Source: an uncultured Armatimonadota bacterium
GTDB lineage: Bacteria > Armatimonadota > Armatimonadia > Armatimonadales > Armatimonadaceae
Direction of reading: 5' to 3'
Assembly: GCA_903924445.1 (NCBI GenBank)
Contig: CAIYBQ010000270.1
Coordinates: 1 to 33,746 of the forward strand
Length of the DNA stretch: 33,746 bases
The notes below the pieces were generated by a model, which ran no database searches, had not been told where the DNA came from, and was given only the letters and a program-made list of their open reading frames with translations. The translations under genes were made by a program, and so were the position numbers. Below are positions 1 through 9,754 of this stretch, piece by piece. How positions within the stretch are numbered: the stretch's first letter is position 1; each line of letters begins with the position of its first letter.

Positions 1-220
1 ACACTGACCACCCACAGGTAGTTTCCATGTTGCCTTCCGCAGGTATTAGCTGATGTCGCACAACGCTGTCGTTCAGTAACCAATACATATGATAACCGAA
101 AGTCGTATGAGTTTCAGAAAAATTTAGAATTTAATACGAGACAACCACTACGCTTTTATTGCATCACGTACGTTGCACATAGGGATGCCATCCAACATCG
201 TTGAAAGATGATGCACCTAA

Positions 221-565
221 CTATCCCCGGAACGGAAAGGTAAAGCGGGCATCACGAAGCATGAACGAACGGCGGCTTGCCATCCCCTTTTTGTTGCCAA
301 GGAAAGCCTCCAGCCAGTAGTTGACAACATCCGGGTCGAGGTCACCCCCATCAGGGCTCAATATCGCCAATTCGTAGGACCATACCTTGGTGCGGTCATC
401 ACATTCAAGAGTCAGCTCAAGCCACAAACCGTTGTGATACCGCCGGTACCGTTCGCGATCGATTACTCCATACTTTTGCAAAGCATAAAGCGTGAGTGGC
501 TCATTGTTTGCCAATGTCCACATTTCCTGAACGATACGCATGTCGCGATCCGATGCACCAATCAA
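221..565 (-). CDS. hypothetical protein, 114 aa, translationally coupled to the upstream M29 aminopeptidase
   Basis: ORF on minus strand; its start codon overlaps the stop of the 562..1677 gene by 4 nt; no family recognised. Confidence 0.6.
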   Translation of the reverse strand: MIGASDRDMRIVQEMWTLANNEPLTLYALQKYGVIDRERYRRYHNGLWLELTLECDDRTKVWSYELAILSPDGGDLDPDVVNYWLEAFLGNKKGMASRRSFMLRDARFTFPFRG

Positions 566-1677
566 CCGAGTAAACGCTCCGGGTTCAACCCTTGCAAAAC
601 ATCTGGGACGAATAAGCCATCCTTACGAATCAGGACATCATCAAACCAGATTTCACCCCCACCCCACTCTGGGCGCTGGATCAAAACCATGTCCCAGTGG
701 ACACCTGAGCGGTTTCCATTTCCCGGGGATGCGTATGCATTGCCAGGGGTGAAGTGCAGCGACCCTGCAATCTTTTCATCGAACAAGACATCTCGCATTG
801 GATTCAAAATGACTGGGTTATAGCCAATCGCAAATTCACCAATGCGTCGCGCACCTTCATCCGTGTCGAGGATTTCGTTCAACGATGTCGTATCCGACGA
901 CGTTGCACTAACAATGAGTCCATCCTTCAACTCAAGCCGGATGTCACTGAAGGGCTTACCGGCGTAAACAGTTGGTGCGTTATAGCTGATCACACCATTG
1001 GTGGAATCAATCGTTGGACAGGAGAAGCACTCGCCATCGGGAACGTTACGCTGCCCGAAGCTCATTCGAGCCCCAATGCCATGAATAGAAAAAGAAAGAT
1101 CCGTACCAGGGCCAAGGATTCTTACTCGGTCGGTTTTAGCCATCAGTTCACGAAGAGGCTCGGCAGCCTTCGCCATCCGCCCGTAATCCAATGTACAAAC
1201 ATCAAAGTAAAAGTCTTCAAAGGCATCTGTCGACATCCCCGCAGCCTGTGCAAAACTTGGGTTAGGCCAACGTAGGGCGCACCACCGTGTGTGATTGACG
1301 CGGTAGTCGGTTACTGGCTGACCAAAAGCAGCTTGGTAAACACGCATGACATCCGTCGGGATATCAGATGTCTCCAATGTGTTGACATTTCCCCGGATGC
1401 TTATGTACGCAGCAACCGTCTGAAGCTGTTCTATAGCAAGCTTTGCTTCAGCCTCCCAGTACGCCTGATCGCCAGACAATATCAGCTGGCGAACCAACCG
1501 TGAGCTCTGCGACATGAGTATTGGATACGCCCCAACCGTACGAACAGCCTGTATGAGCACCGATACAAACGCATCCGGCACATCGGTTGTATGGATCAGA
1601 ACCCGTTCACCCTTTACGAGCTCCGTCGAGTGGGAAACCAATAGATCGGCAAGTTTGGCGTAGCGTGAGTCTGACAT
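562..1677 (-). CDS. M29-family (AmpS/PepS-like) aminopeptidase
   Basis: Motifs typical of M29: NVPDGECFSCP, GEFAIGYNP, FDEKIAGSLHF, SGVHWDMVLI; start taken at MSDSRYAKLADLLV (ATG 1677) rather than the longer ORF start at 1866. Confidence 0.85.
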   Translation of the reverse strand: MSDSRYAKLADLLVSHSTELVKGERVLIHTTDVPDAFVSVLIQAVRTVGAYPILMSQSSRLVRQLILSGDQAYWEAEAKLAIEQLQTVAAYISIRGNVNTLETSDIPTDVMRVYQAAFGQPVTDYRVNHTRWCALRWPNPSFAQAAGMSTDAFEDFYFDVCTLDYGRMAKAAEPLRELMAKTDRVRILGPGTDLSFSIHGIGARMSFGQRNVPDGECFSCPTIDSTNGVISYNAPTVYAGKPFSDIRLELKDGLIVSATSSDTTSLNEILDTDEGARRIGEFAIGYNPVILNPMRDVLFDEKIAGSLHFTPGNAYASPGNGNRSGVHWDMVLIQRPEWGGGEIWFDDVLIRKDGLFVPDVLQGLNPERLLG

Positions 1678-1963
1678 AGTTATAGATATTACCCATATGA
1701 CATCGCATCGGGCAATGCCGATATCTTGTGAACCTATTTTGCAAGTGTGGCAGGATAATTGCCATGGAAGCGGTAATATTACGCTTCGGTGATTGCTCAT
1801 CGTTGCACGATTGAGCGCGCGATTGTCACACAAGACAGGCGAGAATCGATGAGACCAGGGGAACATTCTTCATCGGATGTTCGTATAGATTTCACCATGC
1901 GGGATGTCCTGTTGCAACGGTGAAACCGTTTCAGCACAGTATTGGCTTTGATGGAGATGGAGA

Positions 1964-3022
1964 ATGAGTAAGATGGAGCAGCAAGAACGCCAGGAAGCAT
2001 TGGAGACCGGAGAGAAAATTGGATCCGAGACACTTGCATCCGGCGCAGCATCCACAGATCAGGAACCTGAAACCAAAGTTGATGTAGTTGTGGCAGTGCC
2101 GCAGCCTGTCGAATCTGAAGAAGAAGATGACATCACCAAGGACACCTACCGATCCTTTGAGAGCTTCTTGGCCGAACGTCGGGGTCCTACTGCGGCCACG
2201 CTACTTAATGCGGCGCAAGAGTGCCAGTTAAGCAAGTGGGTCAAGAGTGGCGAGCGTGAAGGTTCAAGCGAGTTTGCTCGACGCCGGGCACAGCTTGCTC
2301 GTGAAGAGCTCGTCCGCTCCAACCTGCGATTGGTTACATCGATTGCAAAGAAGTACCAAAACCGCGGAATCGCAATGGAGGACCTCATTCAAGAGGGAAC
2401 CTTAGGTCTGATTCACGCAGTCGATAAGTATGATCACCGCAAGGGTTTCCGCTTCTCGACGTATGCCACACACTGGATTCGCCAGGCTCTGGGGCGTGCG
2501 GTTGAAAACCAAGGCCGAACGATTCGCCTGCCATCTCACGCGATTGAATCGCTTGGAAAAATCAAGCGTACACGTGAAATGTTGGCAACCAAGCTGAACC
2601 GCCAGCCGACATCCGCAGAAATCGCAACCGAAATCAACCTTCCGGTGGACAAGGTCGATACATTACTCGAGGCTGAAACGCCTGAGCCGATGTCCCTCGA
2701 TGCACCTGCGGGAGATTCGACCACGCGTCTGGGAGACTTGTTGCCAGCCGAAGATGCCACGCATCCAAGCAGCCGTGTATTCCGCCGTGCGTTGCGTGAG
2801 GAACTGGAACACGCACTGTCGAGTCTGACGCCTCGTGAAAAGGAAGTGCTTGAACTCCGTTACGGGCTCCACCCGGATGCCGAAGCACAAATGACACTGG
2901 AGCAAGTCGGCAGACAGCTGCAACTCTCCCGTGAGCGCGCCCGACAGATTGAGTCAGGCGCCCTTGCAAAATTGCGTAGGCAGGAGGTCGGCTCGCGTCT
3001 TCGCGATACCGTGTACACATGA
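1964..3022 (+). CDS. RNA polymerase sigma factor, sigma-70 family (group 2-like)
   Basis: Regions 2-4 recognisable: LVRSNLRLVTSIAKKYQNRGIAMEDLIQEGTLGLIHAVDKYDHRKGFRFSTYATHWIRQALGRA, RTIRLPSHAIE, LTPREKEVLELRYGL, LQLSRERARQIESGALAKLR; purine-rich RBS ggagatggaga just upstream. Confidence 0.93.
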   Translation: MSKMEQQERQEALETGEKIGSETLASGAASTDQEPETKVDVVVAVPQPVESEEEDDITKDTYRSFESFLAERRGPTAATLLNAAQECQLSKWVKSGEREGSSEFARRRAQLAREELVRSNLRLVTSIAKKYQNRGIAMEDLIQEGTLGLIHAVDKYDHRKGFRFSTYATHWIRQALGRAVENQGRTIRLPSHAIESLGKIKRTREMLATKLNRQPTSAEIATEINLPVDKVDTLLEAETPEPMSLDAPAGDSTTRLGDLLPAEDATHPSSRVFRRALREELEHALSSLTPREKEVLELRYGLHPDAEAQMTLEQVGRQLQLSRERARQIESGALAKLRRQEVGSRLRDTVYT

Positions 3023-3040
3023 ACGCGCTACTAAGCTAGT

Positions 3041-3078
3041 AAAAGCCCCGATGTGCAATAAGGCAAATCGGGGCTTTA
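3041..3078 (+). terminator. Rho-independent terminator of the sigma-factor gene (hairpin looks bidirectional)
   Basis: aaagccccgat / atcggggcttt perfect arms (3042-3052, 3067-3077) flanked by A-tract and T-tract. Confidence 0.85.
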
Positions 3079-3108
3079 CTATTTAACAGAGACCAAACAT
3101 CTGAAACG

Positions 3109-3147
3109 AAAAGCCCCGGGTTGCGAAACACTTCGACACCCCGGGGT
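3109..3147 (-). terminator. Rho-independent terminator downstream of malate dehydrogenase
   Basis: On the minus strand: ccccggg...cccggggcttttcg; arms 3114-3120 and 3140-3146 followed by a T run. Confidence 0.75.
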
Positions 3148-3176
3148 ACTCAAGCCCGATGCTTACCAACTATGGC

Positions 3177-4118
<942 letters not shown>

Positions 4119-4194
4119 TTACATTCTCCTGTTACAACCACAATATATCGGAAGCAACATGTGTAAATTCTACCAGCCAGTAGGTGCATGGGCA

Positions 4195-4224
4195 TTGCCA
4201 ACCATCACGCTTGACGGTGATAAT
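4195..4224 (+). promoter_or_regulatory. candidate sigma-70 promoter for the PSD1-DUF1501-DUF1080 genes
   Basis: TTGCCA (4195-4200) - 18 nt - GATAAT (4219-4224), 53 nt upstream of the ATG at 4278. Confidence 0.4.
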
Positions 4225-4277
4225 AAAGTAGGTGTGGACAACGGTGTTCCCATGACCTTATTGGAGATGTTTCCATC

Positions 4278-7200
4278 ATGTTTCAACTGCTTCGAACGAC
4301 GTACCGGCATCCCCTGAGTAGCATTGGCTTGGCACTTTTACCAATTGCAGCGATTTCAATGTCGCTTGCGGCAGCACCGCCGCCCACCAAGGCAAAAGCC
4401 ACGTTCAAGGTTCCTACATACAATCAGGATGTCCGTCCAATCCTCGCTGAAAACTGCTTCTCGTGTCACGGCCCTGACAGTGCATCCCGGAAGGCCGGCC
4501 TTCGCCTCGACCGCTTCGCCGATGCAACACTAAAGCGAGCCAGTGGACAGGCAATCATTCCTGCAGACCCGGTTGCGTCCAACATCATGACGCGCATCCG
4601 GCTCCCGGAGACCAACCCACTCCATATGCCGCCTGCGGCTGGCCATAAATCCTTGTCGTCCGCCGATATCGATACATTAACTCGTTGGATTGCAGCGGGT
4701 GCCAAGTACGAACAACACTGGTCTTATCTCCCGATCAAGCGTCCGAAGCTTCCAATAGTCAAAAACACAAAATGGGTTCGCAATGAGATTGACCGCTTTA
4801 CACTGGCAGCGATGGAGGCTCGTGGTCTTACGCCTGCTCCAGAAGCTGATCGCAGAACGCTCGCGCGCCGGGCAGCATTTGATGTAACCGGACTTCCACC
4901 AAGTCCTGTCGATGTTGAAGAATTTGTCCGTGATCCTCGTCCCGATGCCTACGACCGATACCTAAATAAACTCTTTGCATCGCCACGTTGGGGTGAACAT
5001 CGGGGACGCTACTGGCTGGATGCGGCACGCTACGCAGATACCCATGGAATTCACTTTGATAACTATCGTGAGATTTGGGCATACCGCGACTGGGTCATTA
5101 ATGCATTCAATGACAACATGCCGTTTGACCAGTTCACGGTAGAGCAGCTCGCCGGTGACCTTTTGCCCCGCCCGACGCTTGATCAGCGTATTGCAACCGG
5201 ATTTACACGCTGCAACATCACGACGAATGAAGGCGGCGCGATCGATGAAGAATATCTGGTGCTGTATGCACGCGATCGTACGGAGACAACTGCCCAGGTA
5301 TGGTTAGGCTCAACCCTTGGTTGTGCTGTCTGCCATGATCACAAGTTTGATCCGATTTCGACGCGTGATTTTTATGCGATGTCGGCTTTCTTCAACAACA
5401 CGGTGCAGCGTGCCATGGATGGCAACATCAAGGATACGCCTCCGATTATCTTTGTCCCATCTGCAGCAGACAAAATCCGTTTCGATCAAAATGCAGATGG
5501 ACTTGTCGCCAGCCGTGCAGTGCTCGCTGAGCGAAAGAAGACTGCACGATCTGAGTTCGACAATTGGATGGTCTCATCGCGGAAGAATGGGCTGTCGGTT
5601 GCTGAGTCAACTCCAGATGGACAGATTTTGCGTGTGCCTCTCTCAGCGAAGGGCGACCAATCAGGAACCTCTCCCGCTGGCTTGGCAACGTTCACAACAA
5701 GCGGAACGCCAGCATATACTCAGGGCTACCCAGATGGCGATGCGTTTGTCCGTAGTGGCAACCACGCGGTGAACCTTGGTAATGCTGGTGACTTTGATGG
5801 CGCCAAGCCGTTTTCGGCAAGCGTCTGGGTCAAGATTCCTGGGAACGTAGGTGGCGCCGTCATCGCAAAGATGGACGAAGGTGCTGATTTCCGTGGCTGG
5901 GACATCTGGCTTGAAGATGGCAAGATAGGTTCACACCTCATCAACAAGTGGCCTGAGAATGCGTTGAAAAGCGTAACACGTGATCGCCTCACACCGAATG
6001 TCTGGCATCACATCACAGTTACATACGATGGCACGAAGAAGCCATCCGGGCTGGTCGTCTACGTCGATGGATCGCGGAAGGCACTTGAAAATAGTTCCAA
6101 CTACCTGACAGGCACACTTGCAACCAATGTCCCATTAATGGTCGGACAGCGGAGCCAGAGTGCAGGTGCTGAAGGTGTCGCGGTACAGGATGTGCGCCTT
6201 TACAACCGTGTCTTGCAACCACAAACCGTCTTGACGATGGCATCCTATGCACGTGTCAAGTCATTAGCATCGAAGCAGTCAATGTCCGACAAAGAGGTTG
6301 ACGAGCTGTATGCGTGGTGGCTTACCAACATGGACACTTCCTATCGACAGGCATTTACTCGCGTGACGGCCTTGGAAGAAGAAGAAGCATTCATCAAGTC
6401 CCGTGGAACAACTACGTTTGTTGCATCCGAGAAGACATCAGCACCCGAAGCCTATGTCCTTCAACGCGGCGAATATGACAGGCGCCGCGAAAAGGTCACA
6501 CCAGAGACACCGGCATCGTTGCCTCCAATGCCTGCGAAGGCACCAAAGAACCGACTTGGTCTGGCTCAGTGGCTTCTTATGCCTGAGAATCCCCTGACAA
6601 CTCGAGTGACTGTCAACCGCTTCTGGCAGGAAGTCTTCGGAAATGGCATTGTCAAATCCAGTGGAGACTTTGGAATCACCGGCGAGTTGCCGACCCACCC
6701 TGAGCTCCTCGATTGGCTTGCAACGGAATTCCGACGAAACGACTGGGACATAAAGGCATTCTTCCGATTGATCCTGACATCTGCGACGTATCGACAATCG
6801 TCCAATGTCACCGCGGAAAAGAAACGTGTTGATCCGGCTAATAAGTGGCTATCAAGAGCGCCCCGGTTCCGCATGGATGCCGAAGCGATTCGGGACACCG
6901 CCCTTTCGATGAGTGGTTTGCTTTCACAGAAGATTGGTGGTCCAAGCGTAAAGCCTTACCAACCAGATGGTGTATGGGAAGCAGTGGCGATGCCTGAGTC
7001 CAACACGCGAAACTATCGGCGTGACTCTGGTGAGAGTCTGTATCGACGATCCATTTATACATTCTGGAAGCGTGCGGCTCCTCCAGCCAATATGGAGATT
7101 TTCAATGCTCCTAACCGGGAGACGTGTGTTGTCAAGCGTGAACGTACCAACACGCCATTGCAGGCTCTTGTAACGCTGAATGACATTCAGTTTGTCGAAG

Positions 7201-7493
7201 CTGCCCGCGTTACGGCAACAAAGCTGATGCGCGAAGTGGGTACAACGGATCGGCGGATGCATCGTCTGTCGATGGCGATTCTTAGTCGGCCTTGGAAACA
7301 GTCTGAGCTCGTTGTCTTGACAAGTGTGCTTGATGACTTGAAGGTGTATTACAAGAGCCATAAAGCTGAAGCTGAAAAGCTGATTGCATATGGCGAAACG
7401 CCGGCACCGAAGGATCTGCCAGCTGGTGATCTTGCTGCTTGGACGATGTTGTGTAACCAGATTCTGAATCTTGATGAGGTCTTAGTCAAATGA
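4278..7493 (+). CDS. PSD1 and planctomycete-type cytochrome c domain-containing protein (PSCyt1-DUF1549-LamG-DUF1553)
   Basis: Signal peptide; haem motif CFSCHG in NQDVRPILAENCFSCHGPDSASRKAGLRLD; second CxxCH (CAVCHDHKFDPI); central LamG-like region GDAFVRSGNHAVNLGN...WHHITVTYDG; C-terminal NRFWQEVFGNGIVKSSGDFG...HPELLDWLA typical of DUF1553. Confidence 0.92.
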   Translation: MFQLLRTTYRHPLSSIGLALLPIAAISMSLAAAPPPTKAKATFKVPTYNQDVRPILAENCFSCHGPDSASRKAGLRLDRFADATLKRASGQAIIPADPVASNIMTRIRLPETNPLHMPPAAGHKSLSSADIDTLTRWIAAGAKYEQHWSYLPIKRPKLPIVKNTKWVRNEIDRFTLAAMEARGLTPAPEADRRTLARRAAFDVTGLPPSPVDVEEFVRDPRPDAYDRYLNKLFASPRWGEHRGRYWLDAARYADTHGIHFDNYREIWAYRDWVINAFNDNMPFDQFTVEQLAGDLLPRPTLDQRIATGFTRCNITTNEGGAIDEEYLVLYARDRTETTAQVWLGSTLGCAVCHDHKFDPISTRDFYAMSAFFNNTVQRAMDGNIKDTPPIIFVPSAADKIRFDQNADGLVASRAVLAERKKTARSEFDNWMVSSRKNGLSVAESTPDGQILRVPLSAKGDQSGTSPAGLATFTTSGTPAYTQGYPDGDAFVRSGNHAVNLGNAGDFDGAKPFSASVWVKIPGNVGGAVIAKMDEGADFRGWDIWLEDGKIGSHLINKWPENALKSVTRDRLTPNVWHHITVTYDGTKKPSGLVVYVDGSRKALENSSNYLTGTLATNVPLMVGQRSQSAGAEGVAVQDVRLYNRVLQPQTVLTMASYARVKSLASKQSMSDKEVDELYAWWLTNMDTSYRQAFTRVTALEEEEAFIKSRGTTTFVASEKTSAPEAYVLQRGEYDRRREKVTPETPASLPPMPAKAPKNRLGLAQWLLMPENPLTTRVTVNRFWQEVFGNGIVKSSGDFGITGELPTHPELLDWLATEFRRNDWDIKAFFRLILTSATYRQSSNVTAEKKRVDPANKWLSRAPRFRMDAEAIRDTALSMSGLLSQKIGGPSVKPYQPDGVWEAVAMPESNTRNYRRDSGESLYRRSIYTFWKRAAPPANMEIFNAPNRETCVVKRERTNTPLQALVTLNDIQFVEAARVTATKLMREVGTTDRRMHRLSMAILSRPWKQSELVVLTSVLDDLKVYYKSHKAEAEKLIAYGETPAPKDLPAGDLAAWTMLCNQILNLDEVLVK

Positions 7494-8983
7494 GAGAAGA
7501 CAACGGTCAGTTTCATCCACTGTATGAGGAATGGGTTCGACTTGAAACACGTCGACAGTTCTTCGCGCGTGGCAAAAATGTACTCGGTCTCGCGGCACTT
7601 GCTGAGCTGGGAGTTGCATCTGCAGCCACAGCCGTCGCTCCGCCAAAGTATAAAGGTGTTGCAGGCGCGCTTCCCAAGCTTCACTTTGCTCCAAAGGCAA
7701 AGCGCGTCATCTATCTCCACATGGTCGGTGGTCCCCCACAGGTAGACCTATTTGACTACAAACCAAAAATGAACGATTGGTTTGACAAGGATCTACCGGA
7801 GAGCGTCCGTAACGGCCAACGTCTTACGACGATGACCAGTGGTCAAAGTCGTTTTCCGATTGCCCCATCCAAGTTTGCATTCAAGCAACATGGCAAAAGC
7901 GGGATGTGGGTATCGGAGCTTCTTCCAAACCTTGCGAAGTGCGTAGATGACATGTGTTTCATTCGCTCGATGAATACCGAAGCAATCAACCATGAGCCTG
8001 CGATTACGTATATGCAGACGGGAAATCAGCTGACTGGACGACCATGTCTTGGGTCATGGGCAAGCTACGGACTTGGTTCCATGAACCAAGACCTACCATC
8101 GTTTGTTGTTCTGGTGGCACAGCCAACCGATACATCGCAGAATCAAGCTATTTCTGCACGGCTATGGCAATCTGGCTACTTGCCAGGTGAGCATGCAGGT
8201 GTGTCTTTCCGCTCAAGCGGTGACCCTATTCTGTACATCAATAATCCGCCCGGTGTTGATTCGAAAGTTCGCCGGACAACCCTGGATGGCGTTCGGGCAA
8301 TCAATAATCTGACACATCAGGCTGTCGGGGATGACGAAACCCACACCCGTATCCAACAGTACGAGCTCGCATTCAGAATGCAGTCAAGTGTGCCTGAGCT
8401 GACCGATCTCTCGAAGGAGCCAGCATCGACATTTGAGCTATATGGTGATCAAGCCAAAAAGCCGGGTTCGTTTGCAAATACGGTTCTGATGGCCCGGCGG
8501 ATGATGGAGCGTGGCGTTCGTTTTGTTCAAGTTTATTTGAACAACTGGGACACACACTCTAACGTCGCCGGACGCCTGCCAAGCCAATGCAAAGACATTG
8601 ACCGTGCCTGCTATGGCCTCATCACCGATCTCAAGTCCAAGGGGATGTTTGAGGACACGCTGATTATTTGGGGCGGCGAGTTCGGGCGAACCATCTATTC
8701 TCAAGGTGGCCTAACCCGGGACAACTACGGCCGCGACCATCACCCGCGCTGTTTCACGATGTGGATGGCTGGCGGTGGATCGAAGCCGGGTCAGATTTAC
8801 GGCGAAACGGATGACTTTTCTTATAATATTGTCAAGGATCCGGTTCCAATTCATGACTTTCACGCGACCGTGATGAAGCTGCTTGGTATTGACCATGAAA
8901 GATTCGTGTACAAGTACCAGGGTCTGGATCAACGTTTAACCGGTGTTGAGCCAGCGAAGGCGATCAAGGACCTTATGGCCTGA
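7490..8983 (+). CDS. DUF1501 domain-containing protein with Tat-like signal
   Basis: Twin-arginine motif TRRQFFARGKNVLGLAAL; KRVIYLHMVGGPPQVDLFDYKP; WGGEFGRTIYSQG...GRDHHPRCFTMWMAGGG; 4-nt overlap with the PSD1 gene. Confidence 0.92.
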   Translation: MREDNGQFHPLYEEWVRLETRRQFFARGKNVLGLAALAELGVASAATAVAPPKYKGVAGALPKLHFAPKAKRVIYLHMVGGPPQVDLFDYKPKMNDWFDKDLPESVRNGQRLTTMTSGQSRFPIAPSKFAFKQHGKSGMWVSELLPNLAKCVDDMCFIRSMNTEAINHEPAITYMQTGNQLTGRPCLGSWASYGLGSMNQDLPSFVVLVAQPTDTSQNQAISARLWQSGYLPGEHAGVSFRSSGDPILYINNPPGVDSKVRRTTLDGVRAINNLTHQAVGDDETHTRIQQYELAFRMQSSVPELTDLSKEPASTFELYGDQAKKPGSFANTVLMARRMMERGVRFVQVYLNNWDTHSNVAGRLPSQCKDIDRACYGLITDLKSKGMFEDTLIIWGGEFGRTIYSQGGLTRDNYGRDHHPRCFTMWMAGGGSKPGQIYGETDDFSYNIVKDPVPIHDFHATVMKLLGIDHERFVYKYQGLDQRLTGVEPAKAIKDLMA

Positions 8984-9000
8984 TCGAGAAGGAGTTTAGA

Positions 9001-9693
9001 ATGATTGAAATTATTGCTGTTTGTGCTGCCATGGCGGCAGTTTCCATCAACAATGTCAATGCTCAGACACAAGTCCCGCTTGTAGCTGTCGCACCAGTAA
9101 GCACTGCTCCAGCTGGAGCCAAGGTCCTCTTTGGTGGCCGACAGGCAGATGTCGCAGCGAACTGGTACAAGCGTCGTACAACAAATGCACCAGGCTGGAC
9201 CGTCGGCAATGAGTCACAGCTCGTTCCATCGGATAAGTCCGATATCACAACCCGTGATGAGTTTGGTGACTGCTACCTCCACGTAGAGTTCAAGACCCCT
9301 ACGACCGGACATGGCAACGCTGGTGTCGCACTCCAAGGTCGTTACGAAGTTCAAATCCATAACATGGAAGGCGAAAAGCTGAACGACACAAACCTCGGTG
9401 CTTTTTATTCCCAAAAGCCAGCTCGCGTCAATGCAGCCAAGAAGGCCGGCGAATGGCAGACATATGACATCGTCTTCCGTGCTCCACGGTTCGATGCTGC
9501 TGGAAAAGAAATCGAAAAGCCTCGTGCTACGGTTATCCTTAATGGCATCGTTGTACACAACAACGAGTCCTTCAACGACATGACCGGTATTCAGTACGAG
9601 CTCTTCAAGGGACCTGGAGCCAAGGGCCCAATCGTCCTGCAGGGTGACCATGATGCGGTTCAGTACCGCAACGTCTGGGTCATCGGTCTGTAA
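9001..9693 (+). CDS. secreted DUF1080 (3-keto-disaccharide hydrolase-like) protein
   Basis: Signal peptide; ITTRDEFGDCYLHVEFKTPTTGHGNAGVALQGRYEVQIHN; GPIVLQGDHDAVQYRNVWV are characteristic of DUF1080. Confidence 0.88.
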   Translation: MIEIIAVCAAMAAVSINNVNAQTQVPLVAVAPVSTAPAGAKVLFGGRQADVAANWYKRRTTNAPGWTVGNESQLVPSDKSDITTRDEFGDCYLHVEFKTPTTGHGNAGVALQGRYEVQIHNMEGEKLNDTNLGAFYSQKPARVNAAKKAGEWQTYDIVFRAPRFDAAGKEIEKPRATVILNGIVVHNNESFNDMTGIQYELFKGPGAKGPIVLQGDHDAVQYRNVWVIGL

Positions 9694-9720
9694 TCAAGCA
9701 TTCGCCTTGATTTGATAGTG

Positions 9721-9753
9721 GAAGCCTTCGTATCCCGAAGGCTTCACCTTTTT
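9721..9753 (+). terminator. Rho-independent terminator after the DUF1080 gene
   Basis: gaagccttcg-tatcc-cgaaggcttc perfect 10-bp stem followed by acctttttaa. Confidence 0.85.
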
Positions 9754-9754
9754 A

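Noticed and set aside
580-600. tRNA T-loop-like string gggttcaaccc
   Set aside because: Within the aminopeptidase coding region; no acceptor or anticodon stem can be assembled around it
754-1275. 173-aa plus-strand ORF
   Set aside because: Antisense to the M29 aminopeptidase with no domain signal
1739-1759. Possible promoter TTGCAA...GATAAT upstream of the sigma factor
   Set aside because: Spacing is only 9 nt, incompatible with a sigma-70 promoter
562-1866. Extended N-terminus of the aminopeptidase (start 1866)
   Set aside because: The extra 63 residues do not look like a domain; homologue-like start is MSDSRYAKLADLL at 1677
5317-5772. 151-aa plus-strand ORF in another frame
   Set aside because: Lies inside the PSD1 gene on the same strand; no RBS or domain support
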